From Polydactylus sextarius (lineage: Eukaryota; Chordata; Actinopteri; Polynemidae): DNA of 64,000 nt. This document shows positions 22,840-34,149 of the stretch, piece after piece (within the stretch, counting starts at the first letter, position 1; every line of letters begins with the position of its first letter). A model generated the notes under the pieces. The model did no database searches. It had not been told where the DNA came from and worked only from the letters and a program-made list of their open reading frames with translations. The DNA lies in contig CM028919.1 of the NCBI GenBank assembly GCA_016801845.1, forward strand, positions 7,518,001 to 7,582,000, given 5' to 3'. The position numbers and the translations under genes were made by a program.

Positions 22840-23275
22840 CACACACGCGCGCACACACACTCAGAGTTATGACTGTTTCTGCCGTGCAATACTGGCTCCA
22901 AATGTATTGTTGTTGTGATATTCTGTCCAGCAAATGTGGAACTGCACTGTTTAGTTCAACTTTGCATGAGTCATACTGCTCCTACACACTAATATGCATA
23001 TTCTGTTAAAACACACACACACACATATAAACACATATAAACAGACAGTTCGAAATAGGAAGAAGTTTAAAGGTGATTCTCTGTTATGAGTAAGATGTAT
23101 TAATATGTATAAGACATGACACAGATTGTAATGCATGGTGTCACACACACCCCAAGTATGTGTGGGTGTGTGTGTCAGTCATTGTATGTGTATCAGTGAC
23201 TGTTTGGAGGTAATTTGGCAAACGTACTTACTGGCTGGTTAGCGCGCACGCGGGTGTGTGTGTGAAAGAGAGCAT
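22840..23275. repeat. scattered short CA/GT runs
   Basis: Short CA or GT runs at about 22838-22860, 23011-23026, 23145-23175 and 23250-23265, separated by unique DNA. No gene seen. Confidence 0.6.
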
Positions 23276-23289
23276 TAAAATGATGTGGA

Positions 23290-23400
23290 AATCAAATTCA
23301 CCTTCAAGTGTCCTTCCCTCTCCCCTCGCCGCCCCCGTATTTTTGCCTTCGTCTCTGCTTTGAACGCACTGCAGCACTCAGTTCAAAGAGAAACGTCTGC
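23290..23400. promoter_or_regulatory. short complex block
   Basis: Repeat-poor sequence with CAAATTCACC, CGCCGCCCCCG and TTGAACGCACTGCAG. Possible conserved element, small and untested. Confidence 0.2.
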
Positions 23401-23401
23401 T

Positions 23402-23430
23402 TGTGTGTGAGTGTGTGTGTGTGTGTGTGT
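23402..23430. repeat. (GT)n microsatellite
   Basis: GT run with one A interruption. Confidence 0.95.
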
Positions 23431-23578
23431 TTGTTAGGAATGACAGCAGTGTTTGAGATGGAAAGAGAGAAAGACCCCGTCCCCCATTCGTCCATCCGTG
23501 TCTCTACCCACTCCCCCCATCCTTCCCCATCAAAGAGCAGCCAGGCTTAGAGGAGCACTTGTCCTTCTACCATCACCC

Positions 23579-23607
23579 ACCCCTCCCCTCCCTCCCTCCC
23601 CCTCCTC
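23579..23607 (-). other. C-run cluster, minus-strand G-quadruplex motif
   Basis: Five C runs of three to five bases separated by single T residues. The minus strand therefore carries closely spaced G runs with one-base loops. Confidence 0.6.
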
Positions 23608-23609
23608 AA

Positions 23610-23993
23610 TTAAAACCAACCTGAGACAGAAGAGAAGGGGCAGGAGAGGGTGAGACAAGGTTAGAGGGAAAGGGAAAGGAGGAGGTGACAGGAGGAGAAG
23701 GGATGGAGTGAATCAACTCAGTATGAGAGTATGGTGGTGTCGGAGAGAGAGAGAAGTGCTTTCATTTCAGTTTTCATTTGGGCCTCAGTGACCCTTTACC
23801 TTCTCGTTCCTATTCAGGACAGGCAGAGGAGCAGGGCAGGAAAACAACAAAGGTGGGAAGCTTTGAAAAATGCTCAATTTTCCACAGGAGGATTGTTAAT
23901 CTCTCATTGCCACCTGCTGAAGGGAAACACTTTGGGACTAATGTTATTTTAGAAGCCTTTGTGCTTTATAGTTGGGTCTTCTGTATTATTGTG

Positions 23994-23995
<2 letters not shown>
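23610..23995. other. purine patch and unique DNA, no gene seen
   Basis: GA-rich sequence to about 23755, then mixed DNA. Open frames of 73 and 106 codons run into the following GT array and are not convincing. Confidence 0.5.

Positions 23996-24037
<42 letters not shown>
23996..24037. repeat. (GT)21 microsatellite
   Basis: Pure GT run of 42 bp. Confidence 0.97.
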
Positions 24038-24039
<2 letters not shown>

Positions 24040-24041
<2 letters not shown>

Positions 24042-25245
24042 ACATACTTTTCCTTTTGGTTTTTGTTCATTTCTGTTATTTTCATTCCAGTACAATGAGG
24101 AGAAACATCAGTAGTGTATGTGTGCATCTTTGTACATATACATTGTTTGTTTTACCTGCATGTACATGCATCTGAATTTGAGCTTGTGTTGAGTAAGATA
24201 CTTGTACACACACACACACACACACTTTTGCACCAAGTCTCTGTGAATCCTATTAGAGTATTTGACCTAAAGGTCACCCACCGGTAGCAATTGACAGCTT
24301 CGGATTAGTGCTCAATATCTGATATTCACAGTTGACTTTTTGCGCAAGATAATCAAACATGATTAATGTCTCCAGTGTGTCGTGTTCCACCTAGATCTGA
24401 GAAAATGAAAGATAGGCTGAAGGAAGGAACAGGAAGATGAAGTGAAGATGGGAAAAAAAAAAACATTACATGAAAATATTTTTCTAGAGCATCAAAGGAA
24501 GAAATCAAGGAAGGTTGAAAAGGTGGGATGACATACCATGGGGAAGGAAATACAGAGTTTTACACATCTCAGAAAATAAAGAGGGGAAAAAAAGCCAGAC
24601 TGAAGAGATATTCACATCTTCACCAGCCCAGATGGAGAGTGTGTGTTTCCCACATCTCTCTCTCTCACTCACCACCCCTGAGTCCCACAGAGGCTGGTTT
24701 AACACGAGGAAGCGGCAGGCCAGGAGACAGAAAAGGTCACCCCGTCTTTCTCTTCCTCGTTCTTTCCATCTCTGAAATGATTTCCACTCAAACTCCTCAG
24801 CCAACTTAATTTCCCCTCCGTTGCGGGGAGAGGTGCTGCAGCTTGGTGTCAGAATCAAGAAAGATTGCCAGAGACAACGAAAAGTCGACCAAAGTTCTCA
24901 ATCTTTACTCCCAAGGCGTGTCCGCATAACTTTACAATTTATAGCGGAATTACCTCTAAAAAGCACAGCAGTTAGTTTATTAGTTTATTTGTCGCCTCTT
25001 TTATTAGCACAGCTTCTTTCCTGTCTCTGCAAGATGCTCTTAGAATAACATAAGATAAGATATTGTCAAGTCAGATGATAAAAAAAGAAACTCACATGCT
25101 GATAGTTTGCTCATTTTTAGTTTTTGGAAGTCATTGAAATTTGTTCTTTTTTTTCTGCCACAATAAACTGTACAAAGACGATCCACTCTAAGAATGTGCC
25201 ATCCATCCCTCTAAAAATATGACATGTCTTATTTACTGAGCCCCA
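24040..25245. other. non-coding stretch, no certain gene
   Basis: It holds (CA)n near 24207-24225, GA-rich sequence near 24400-24600, and a repeat-free part at about 24800-25000 with an unusual mix of CpGs. No gene or named transposon was recognised. Confidence 0.45.
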
Positions 25246-25249
25246 TTTT

Positions 25250-25396
25250 TCATCCATCTCTTCTATTCTCACTCTCCATTTTCTATCTTTCTCTCACCTC
25301 TGCAACTTTCTAATATCTCCCCCTCCCTCCTTCCTTTTGACTTCATCTCCTCTTATTTTCTGTCTTCCTCCCTCTTCCCCTCCACCTCTCCTCTAG
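25250..25396 (+). promoter_or_regulatory. long polypyrimidine tract ending in AG
   Basis: About 145 bp is almost wholly C and T and ends in CCTCTCCTCTAG. This is the layout of a very strong 3' splice-site tract, although CT-rich tracts are also common simple repeats in this window. Confidence 0.4.
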
Positions 25397-25432
25397 GAGG
25401 CCTCTCCTTTTGGATGCTGCAGTCTCCAAAAG
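25397..25432 (+). CDS. speculative 36-nt microexon
   Basis: The 36 bases between the acceptor-like CCTCTAG and a donor-like AAAAG/GTCAGT are open in all three frames (for example EASPFGCCSLQK). The length is a multiple of three, as with many neuronal microexons. The evidence is only splice context, so this may well be chance. Confidence 0.12.
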
Positions 25433-25439
25433 GTCAGTC

Positions 25440-27540
25440 CTGGCTGACATTTTCTGTGGAATCTCATTGATTTCTGCTCGGCATGTTGTGATTGGCTAAC
25501 CACAGCTGCCTCCATTTCCCACCAATCCCCTTTAACCAGGAAGCCAGCCATCCTCCTGACCCCTGGATCAGCCAGCTCTAAATAGAGTTTTTTTTCTGGT
25601 GCACTACAGGCTCTACAGTATATTTCTCTCTTCTCTGCCTGCTCACCTCCCTGCAGGCTACAGTCTGAGGAAGGAGTAAAAGAAATAAAGATGGATGAAG
25701 GAGAAGGATTAAGGCTTAAAATGGAAGTTTACAAGGCCATGGGTTCTCATATTGTAGTTCATGAGCATCCACAGGTGCCTGATGTGGCTCCAGAGGGCTC
25801 TTAGCAAAACAAGGAGTTATTTAACTCTCTTAATTTCGCTGTATTTCTCTAGATATTCCACATTTTTTTAAAGAATATCTTATATATCTTATACTCTCTG
25901 CTACTGTATTTATACCAACAGTATATATAGTAAACCCACTCTAAAATAAAGGCCATAATACTACATAATACATACTTGCCTCTGTGGGGTTTTGAGAGAA
26001 AATAGAAACAGGTAGATGCGTGTGCCCCCTCGGGAAGATAAATGCTGCACTATGAACATTGTCCTCTGTACGTGTTGTACCTATAATTATTATTTAATTT
26101 GAATGTAACCTCAGGTACCCAGTTTAATGTGACAGTGTCAGAACATATGTCAGAAGTATGGCTGGACGATGTAGGATACATCCATCTACATAGCCACTGA
26201 TCAAAATCAAAACATATGTTGTAGGCTTCTGTGCTGTTAAGACTTTGTGTCAAGTATAAATCAAACTTTAACCACTTTACTCTGAATTCTTAAAGGATAG
26301 AAGTCATTTTAGCTCAGAGTAGGAGGTTGTGAAGATGTGTATCTGTAAATGAACACTTTAAAATCATTTCGATCCTGCAAGTCAACCCAGTTTTTGTGGC
26401 GTACTGTTATTATAAACAAGTTCAAAAAGTGTACAAAAAGTGAAAAGGGACTAAGTGCAGATGAAAATATCTTTTGGTTAAATGCCTCTGAATATTCACT
26501 GCTTGTGTACACCCTGGCTGATGCATACACTCGGCTTTGCATAACACATATCAGAGTATTACACCTCTCTCTCTCCGTCTTCTTCTCTATCCGTTGCTGT
26601 TTTTCTTCCTCCTGCCCCTCCCGGCTCCGCTGCTCCCTCCTGCAGAAAACGTCGTCCTCGGGAGACAGCAGTGGCGGCGCTGGTAGAAAATGTCCGAGCG
26701 CAACAGCATAAACAAACAGGCAGACAGCTCTCGGTCTTTCTCTGTGAAGTGATAATGTGTTCCCCACGCTGTTTTTGTTCTCATGCTAATGAAGTGGACC
26801 GCATCAGTAATCACTTTCAAACCCTCAGCCAGGGAAAAAGTAGAAACAACAAAACAAAGGCTCGAACAAAAGGATGCTGTGCTGTTGTGAATGTGTGTCT
26901 GTTGTGATTTTTGTGCAAAATTGGAAGTAGAAATAGAAGTGGATGTGTGTTTGATGTGGGCTTGTGTGTGTTTCAGAGGGAGGTTTTTTTTCGGTATTTT
27001 TTCAAGCCCGCTGCTCCACTGCAGACCACCGTGACTGGCCGCAGGGGGAGGTCAAAGGTCATTGGATTCAGTTGATAGAGAAGATGATGAGAAAAAAAAT
27101 GTTCAAACGTAACAGAACAGGATCCTTGTTTATCAGCTGCAGTGGAATTGAGTCATTTCTGATTATATTTGAGGTGAAAACTGGATGAAATCTATCTCCT
27201 CTCCCTTGTCTCACTTCATGTGTTTTACCCATCATGCATTTCAGAGGTTGCCCCATTTAAAATCATCTTTTTAAAAATAAAAAATAAAAAAAAAGCTTTT
27301 TGTTTGATCTCATATGTGTTGATAGATACATCTAGTGTCAGATCGCTTCTTCTTTCAAGAACCTGCTCACATTTGTCATTTCTGCTGTACGTCTTCATCT
27401 CACTGTGAGTTGGGGACAGCTGCTGCAGACACAGACTCACTTTACCTTGTTTACTGCAAAGAAATACACTTAAAAGTCCAGTCAGAGCAGCAGAGTCGCT
27501 CGGCAGCTGCTGCTATGGGCTGAAAACTCACTTTAACTTC
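25440..27540. other. non-coding stretch, no certain gene
   Basis: A repeat-free part at about 25430-25620 is followed by AT-rich DNA. An acceptor-like tract ends in CTGCAG at about 26644; after it a frame stays open for about 22 codons to a stop at 26709-26711, but no supporting homology is known to me. No RNA gene recognised. Confidence 0.45.
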
Positions 27541-27544
27541 CCTC

Positions 27545-27567
27545 AAAAAAAAAAAAAAAAAAAAAAA
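27545..27567 (+). repeat. poly-A run (23 A)
   Basis: A pure A run in unique DNA. Possible retroposon tail, but no body of a known element was recognised upstream. Confidence 0.9.
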
Positions 27568-27569
27568 CA

Positions 27570-28970
27570 GTACAGTACTGTCTTGCCGTCTGAAGTTTGT
27601 ATGTCTTGTTTAAGCTCTGCTGGCTCATTCACTCATTACCGCAATATTGGAAATTCAGAATGTCCTGCCCTTTGACCTCTTCAGTATTAGTCATTACATC
27701 AAGGAATTGACTATTTTTCTGCGTTTCCAATGTCTGTCAATGTTGAGCATCCAAAGGTAAAGCATATAAAGAAATAATTGAAACAGTTTAACACAATCTC
27801 TCCAGCACTATAAAATGAAATGACAGATCCAACAGCTAAAACAGGTTTTATTCATAAAGCCCATCTCAGCAGATGAAGGAAGAAATCTAAACTTTCATTT
27901 CCTGCTTGGTTTCTCTCTCTATATTAATGGTTCTCCTCCTCCGCCTCCTCCTCCTTCTCTACCTCTTTCATCTCATCTCAGCTATATCTTTTTTTTTTCC
28001 ACGCCTGGTCTTGTTTTCCTCTGCGCTGACAGAGTTTAGGCCGTAAAGCTGAAATGCTGCCTCCTGAGAGATGTTTGTTTACTGGAGACCTTGGAAATTA
28101 GCATGTTCCATAAGGCAAGGTACAGCCAGCACATACTGTGTTGTCAAAGATTTAGCTTAAATGTGTGTGTTACTATGCATGCACGCGCGTTTGTGTCCAC
28201 TCGCCTGTTATTGTTATGCACCTGTTCTTCCTTTCGTGGTTCTGTGTGCATGCCTCACATATTTGTGCGGACTGGTGCTCATCTGTGCGTGTGTGTGTTT
28301 GTGTGTCAGTCCTCTGGATGGTAGACATTAGGTCGCAGTAACAAGCTATTGATTGGGCTGGGCGGCAGGCTGCTGCTGATCTCTCATGGAAATGCTGAAA
28401 CAGGGAACAAGACACACAGACACGGACCTAAAGCTGTGAATACAAAATACATTAATAACGAGATAAAACAGCACACAAAAGCTGCAAGTTCTTTCCTTTA
28501 ATGACATTTCTGTGCTGCACTTCTCTTGGGAAATCAATGGGAAATCCTGGAATTTTCTATTGATAAAGTTAAGTTTTCTCTTTTCTTTGTCCATTCTGAC
28601 TTTTACCGCTCTGCTAACCTCTCAGCTATTAAACATCCCTTTCAGAAGGCAGAGTGACATGCCCATCAGAATCTGTGGGTTTTTTTCACAACTGTAAAAG
28701 TAAAACATTTGATCAGACCAGTATAAGTAATTAGTTATAAAAGAACACCACAGTGTGCCTTTATTCATAATAAAATGTGACATCAGGAAGCTACTGTCAA
28801 AAACGTTCCCTGCATTTTTACCTGTGGGTATAAAATAAAGAAGCTGTTAGCAAGAAATATTGATCAAGGTTTTTATTAACATTTCTGTCTCAAAATACAT
28901 TTCAATTTGAAGTGCCTGCAGAAACAAATACTCAATCATGACTCTAACTTTCTCTTTCTCCCAGCATACA
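27570..28970. other. non-coding stretch, no gene seen
   Basis: Unique DNA with a CT/CCT patch near 27912-27975 and a GT-rich patch near 28160-28305. AT-rich after 28690. Confidence 0.5.
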
Positions 28971-28972
28971 CT

Positions 28973-28973
28973 G

Positions 28974-29005
<32 letters not shown>

Positions 29006-29009
29006 ACAC
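28973..29009. repeat. (CA)n microsatellite
   Basis: CA run with a single T interruption. Confidence 0.95.
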
Positions 29010-29321
29010 CTGCTTTTGCTTATGCCGTGATGTTGGTGTCCCAGAGGTAATTAGACTGAGGCTGTTGCTGGCTGTGCTACAACGGCTCAAATACCTGGAC
29101 TGACTCGACTACACCTGTCTGGAGAGTTTGTATGCGTGCGTGTGTGTGTGGGCCCGCTCTTCCATAAGATATTTAAAGATTTGCCATATGTGTCTGCGAA
29201 TATATGTGTGTCCTTGCTGACACACAGTTGCACATGGTCGCGTTTGTTGTTGTTGTGTAACAGGGAGCATTCTTGTCATTTGTGCATGTGTGAAATGTGT
29301 GAAGCCTTTAAGTGGTGACAA

Positions 29322-29324
<3 letters not shown>

Positions 29325-29361
<37 letters not shown>
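29325..29361. repeat. (GT)n microsatellite
   Basis: Pure GT run of about 37 bp. Confidence 0.97.
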
Positions 29362-29362
<1 letters not shown>

Positions 29363-29453
29363 ATCACCTGCCAGCACACAGTTATTTTGACATCACTCTG
29401 ATCTCGGTGATAAGCCTTAACAACAGGAGCATATATGATCATCCTCTCCCTGA

Positions 29454-29454
<1 letters not shown>

Positions 29455-29497
<43 letters not shown>

Positions 29498-29499
29498 CA
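29455..29499. repeat. compound (TC)n-(CA)n microsatellite
   Basis: (TC)11 directly followed by (CA)n with one G. Confidence 0.95.
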
Positions 29500-29519
29500 T
29501 GCTGCTGTAGATGAAAGAC

Positions 29520-30600
29520 TAGACATGTGGATTATGGAGGAGCTAACATGACAAGGCTGTTATCTGCTATGCTCTTTATGAATATCACTAGATGGTCTTT
29601 AGGATAGATGGTGCAGCCTTTGATGATCGTTGTGTTACTGGAATGACATTTTGGCAGTTGTGTACGCTCAAAAACACACCGCAACATAATGCACTGATCT
29701 CAAACACACATGTACACGCGCGCAATGGCAAATGTGGGGATTTTCATGCAAGCTGTCATCTTCTCACTCTCACAGTTACACACATTTTATTGAGCACGTT
29801 GCTTTTTGCTCTTTTTCTCTTACTTTTTTCTCTTGCACACAAATGCACACACGCACAGTATCCAGATCAACGTTGTTTGCTACAAACGCCGACAAAGGTT
29901 AGTTAGTTCGACCTCTGCCTGCTGTATTAATCCCCTTTTTTCGATCTATCGAAAAGGTGAAAATGCACAAAAGCACGCCAACTGGAGGCTAAAATTAGCT
30001 CAGTAATTGGGATGGTTTTTGGAGGAGAGTAATAAAGACATTCAGTGGAAGCAGAGTGCCTTTTTCCTCTTCCACATGCAGTATTTCATTTTAAATAGAT
30101 CTTTCTTCTCTGTTTATTTTTGATGGCTTTATGCCACTAGACACATGCTAATAGGATTTTTGTGTATAAATTAACTCGGCTTTTCTTTCTCCTGTAGGGC
30201 CAGTTCTGCTCTTTGACCACTCACTGTTCAATACTTTTTTTTTAAGTTTGTTTTATTATTATTATTATTGTTATTATTAAATGCAGTATGTGCCAGAGTT
30301 TCCCAACGCAGTCCAAATACAGTTTTCTGAAAAGGTTTCTCTGCTTTGCCAGGAATAAAATTCTGGTTTGGGAAATTTTTTACTTATTAACCCAGCTCTG
30401 TACTTTCACTGTTGTATTCTTGGTTTTGAAAAAAAAAAAAAGTCAAATTGAAAAACATCCATTGTAGTTTTGAAGCAGTGCTGTGACATGTTGCTGTTTT
30501 CCTGACCTTGAAATGTGCTTTACTTTTCGGTTTCCTATTTTCATACCAATTGCAGTATAGGGCAGAGGAGAGGTGCAGACAGGGGTCTATATATCCATAT
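29520..30600. other. non-coding stretch, no gene seen
   Basis: Unique to AT-rich DNA with (ATT)n at about 30252-30279, a 13-base A run near 30428-30440, and a TA run (about 30595-30610) that abuts the transposon fragment. Confidence 0.5.
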
Positions 30601-30611
30601 ATATATATATA

Positions 30612-30945
30612 CACTGCCAAAAAAAGTTGCCACCAAAAAGATTTATTTCCGTCCAGTGTTGCATTCATTTTCGCCAAGATCTTGTTTTGATGATGGCAGA
30701 GTCGGACCACTGCGCAAAGTCATCTCCAGCACATCTCAAAGATTCTCCATGGGGTTAAGGTCTGGACTCTGTGGTGGCCAATCCATGTGTGAAAAAATTA
30801 TGTCTTGTGCTCCCTGAACCACTCATTCAATTTGAGCCCTATGAATCCTGGCATTGTCCGTGTTGTCCATGCCATCCATGCCACCGAACAAGAAAAAAAA
30901 TACATTGATGGAATAACAGTCAGTCAGTCAGTCAGGATTTAAACC
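30612..30945 (-). mobile_element. truncated Tc1/mariner element with transposase remnant
   Basis: The left edge CACTGCCAAAAAAAGTTGCC lies next to TA and matches the terminal inverted repeat style of fish Tc1-like elements. On the minus strand the sequence encodes the C-terminal transposase hallmark WPPQSPDLNPMENL, with the last catalytic Glu at 30745-30747. Upstream is DNARIH, with the second catalytic Asp at 30856-30858. In-frame stops occur between and after these motifs (including TGA where Trp is usual after NL). The 5' part of the gene and the second terminal repeat are missing. It is therefore a dead, 5'-truncated copy. The region around 30917-30935 holds a slipped CAGT repeat that probably arose within the element. 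Confidence 0.88.
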
Positions 30946-32215
30946 GGCGAACAGTTGCACGGCATATATATGCCAATGTGGTGCGTGTCATAACTATTCA
31001 TCTATTCAGGCTCCCTGAGTTTGGGCAAAATTTATTCCTGAAGTTTCACTGAGATCAAGAACACAAGTCAGATTAATCAAACAAAGCTGCTCTCGTACAT
31101 AAACACACTTATTAAAACTTTCATTTTAATTACAGAATCCTAAAAATATCCACAAAATCATGAGAGGTCCTCATTGTAATATTAAGTTCTATAGCTGTGA
31201 AAACCAGTTCTCCCTGCTTCAGAGTAGGTGTCATGTAAATACACACTTTTAGCTGAACACTCTTCAACAAGTCAATACATTTACAATGACCTCATAAAAG
31301 CAAAAGTGATTTTTTTTGGCCTGTTCTATCGGTGATAATGATATTATACTCACCAAGTTAATTGCTGAGATTTGGCAATGTTGCGACAACACAAAACAAA
31401 GGTTAAACAGGTTAAAGAGCATGAGCAGTCTGATGATCACACAAGTTTTAAATAAACCTCCAGGTTACTCTCACTTATTTAGACAGGGAGAAAAGGGACG
31501 ACTAACTGTAAAATTATTATAATATCACTGATTTAAATGGTGACAAATAAATGAAAAAGGTATGCTAATAAACCAAACTGCGCTGAACTTAAAATTACAA
31601 GGCCATTCTTATTTAAATGTGTCAGTAAACACAAGCATATGTGATAATTGCTTTTAGACTAAATACATTATTTGCAAGCTTTCCCTGTCCACCACTGCGC
31701 TCCTTACAGCAACCTGACAGAAGCAGGTCAGATAAGTGTGTTGTATCTGCACACTAACAAATAGATGATAAATAATCTGTGTGCTGCCTATAGCAACAAA
31801 ATTGTTCTCAGGTCACATTATGTACAAGCAGGCGGGTGATAACTAAGCACACAAACTCAGGAGAGTGCACATAAAACATGCTTTCCCTCTGTGTGTACAT
31901 GGGAAGAAATTGTGCACTCATTTTCTAGAAATTCCTAGAAAACATGTCAAGGTCATAACCTTAGTGTCCTCGGTTGATGCTGTGGCCTAATTTGTGTGTG
32001 CGAGGTTTGTGAAGTGTGTGAGACAGTGTTTGACTCAGTGAGAGTATCTGATTTAGCATGTGTGTGTTTTAATCACAGTGTTTGTGTACGAGGATTATCA
32101 CCTGGTATGTACTTAACGTGGGCCAAATCCACAAGGCTGTGGGTGTTTGTGTGTGTGGGTAAAATACACTAAAGCTTAACTTCCCTCCTTCGAAATGGTA
32201 GATCAAGGTTTCACT
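30946..32215. other. AT-rich non-coding stretch, no gene seen
   Basis: Unique AT-rich sequence with no long open frames, no splice pair and no recognised element. Confidence 0.55.
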
Positions 32216-32219
32216 CAGC

Positions 32220-32465
32220 TCAATTTGGAGAAAACAGAGAGATAGAAAGAGTGAGAGAGGAGCAGCCATGGAAAGAAAACAAGAAAGTGGATAAAAAGGA
32301 GAGGAAAACTGCCAGGCTGTTTGGTCCCACCTGTCTTGATTTGAAAGAAGAAAGAGAGAAAAGACAAAGACTCGCAGACGCCTGGGAAGACTTGAAAAGG
32401 GGAACAAAAAGGAGAGAAAGACGGGAAGGGGGGGGTGGGGGAGAGGAAGAGGAAGAGAGCAGATA
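32220..32465. repeat. polypurine tract with G-rich core
   Basis: Mostly A/G for about 245 bp. A G-rich core lies at about 32423-32442. The minus strand shows spurious open frames of 105-161 codons of Leu/Ser/Phe-rich composition. Confidence 0.75.
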
Positions 32466-32469
32466 TGTG

Positions 32470-32700
32470 CGCAGCCCCAAAAGGCACGTCTGCGTTTGAA
32501 GACGAAGCGCTGGAACAAGCAGTAGCATTGACTTCATAGAGAATCAGTCCCCGGGTAAACGACTGGAGTGGAAGGAGACGTTTGATACTGGGAGCGCTGC
32601 GAGGGAAGCATCGCTCATTAGACGCATCCGCCAGCACAGAGACACACCAAACCACAACCGCACCGCCCGTTATATCTAAGGGATTAGGATATGTAAACAA
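32470..32700. promoter_or_regulatory. CpG-enriched complex block
   Basis: More than ten CpGs lie in about 230 bp with no simple repeats. Motifs include GTTTGAAGACGAAGCG, CGCTCATTAGACGCATC and GGGTAAACGAC. It sits between a polypurine tract and a (TA)n run. Candidate conserved element or weak promoter; untested. Confidence 0.38.
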
Positions 32701-32723
32701 GACGGAAATATTTTTTTTACATT

Positions 32724-32747
32724 TATATATATATATATATATATATA
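32724..32747. repeat. (TA)12 microsatellite
   Basis: Pure TA run, flanked by T and A runs. Confidence 0.95.
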
Positions 32748-33087
32748 AAAATCCATTGGAATATTTTTTTTTCTTCAGCTGATGTCTTTTGTGTTTTGGA
32801 AATTAGTTGTGAAATATTCTGTAAACTTCAAAACAATCTAAAATTATCGAAACAATATACAACATACATACTTCAACTTATTTATCTTTTCAGAAATAAA
32901 ATATAAGTCTTACAATGTGCAGTTTCTTATTATTATTATTAACAGTGCACAACTTCATATTCATGGGATTTATAGGATGTACTTTGACTTGATAATTATG
33001 TATCTCTGTATTGGAATATAAAAAAGAAAACAGTCTGCATCGCAGCATTTTTAATACATTATTTATATGTTAATGTAATACTTTATT

Positions 33088-33310
33088 TCAATTGTCAGCT
33101 GCGTTTACAGGCGTACAGTGTTCAACAGGGGACTTGTTGATGCCCTTTAGTGGCTCTGTTTGGTTATTCAGTCTCTCTACGGAGGGGGTGAGGTCATCGG
33201 GAAAACCTCCAGGAGGTTCTTCCTGGCAGAAATCCTCACTGACAGGTGAAGGTGTTTTAGATGAGATGCATGGCCTCAGGTTATCAGAGCAGCAACAAGA
33301 ACTGCAGGCC
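33088..33310 (-). CDS. possible 3'-terminal coding segment, unidentified
   Basis: On the minus strand an open frame runs from a CTGCAG acceptor-like site (about 33303-33308) to a TGA at 33088-33090. Its last 70 or so residues are rich in Pro, Glu, Asp, Asn and Ser and contain several Cys (near the start CCCSDNLRPC), unlike the low-complexity frames elsewhere. The stop codon is followed directly by AATAAA (33082-33087 complement), a canonical polyadenylation signal. No family recognised. It might be a terminal exon, a decayed retrocopy, or chance. Confidence 0.25.
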
Positions 33311-33617
33311 AAGTTTTTTTTAAACACCAAAAGCGAAGGTCGTCTTAAAGCTAAACCTAAATATTGGAAAGGGCAGCAGAGACATTCAGTGAATACACAC
33401 GCGTTGTTACTGCTATAACAGCACGCAATTTATTATAGAAGATGTACTTCAGTGTTTGTATGAAGTAAAGCAGCACAAGTGTTGCCATCATGCCTGCAGC
33501 AAGTAAATAGTGTCAGCAGGCAGGTCCAGTCAGAGGTCTTTTTATTTTGAAAGAGTCTTTTGAGTTGTCTGGAAGGTGAGGGCTGTTACAGAGGGTGAGC
33601 TGAATATATAGAGGCTT

Positions 33618-33618
<1 letters not shown>

Positions 33619-33651
<33 letters not shown>

Positions 33652-33671
33652 CGCGCGCGTGTGTGTGTGCG
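33619..33671. repeat. alternating GT/GC tract (Z-DNA prone)
   Basis: 53 bp of strict purine-pyrimidine alternation, including GCGCGCG blocks. CG-containing alternation is the most favourable sequence for Z-DNA. Confidence 0.93.
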
Positions 33672-33679
33672 AGCATCAA

Positions 33680-34145
33680 CATATGCATAATATTTCTTTT
33701 GTTTTTATATTATCGCTTTCATGTTTGTACACAGATGTTTGATCTTGCATTTTATCATATACGTGTTTGTGTGTGTGCCCCATCCCTTCACAGCCCACGT
33801 CTGACTGATTCATGTGTCACGTCATGTGTTGATGTGTGGGTGCCCGTGTGTGTGTGTTGATGTAGCGAGGGTGTGTAAGCATCCATTTGTTCTTCCCTGC
33901 GCTATAAGCTCCTTGGGAAATGATCCGTGAATCTGAAGACAAAAAGATCTGTCACTGTTGAAGGAGAGCAGCACAGGCTCAGACGTACACAAAGTTACTG
34001 TAATCAGCTTCATGGGAAGAAATGTATGGTCATACTGTGTTTGTGTTACACTGTGCCATCCTTCCTAATGATGTCTGACTCCTCCCTTGCAATAGGAGCT
34101 TTCTTTTAATTCCTCACGCCTTTGTTTACTTGTTCAGTCTTTCTC
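33680..34145. other. unique DNA with GT patches, no gene seen
   Basis: Small GT patches at about 33764-33778 and 33834-33860. No recognised element. Confidence 0.5.
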
Positions 34146-34149
34146 TCTC

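Noticed and set aside
24800..25060. Possible LTR-like or conserved segment
   Set aside because: The sequence felt repeat-like, but I could not identify terminal TG...CA, a primer-binding site or a known family.
26640..26711. Acceptor-like tract followed by a short open frame with a stop
   Set aside because: Could be a terminal exon, but no polyadenylation signal nearby and no homology recognised.
32215..32700. 161-codon minus-strand open frame
   Set aside because: Mostly the complement of a polypurine tract, giving Ser/Leu/Phe/Pro low complexity.
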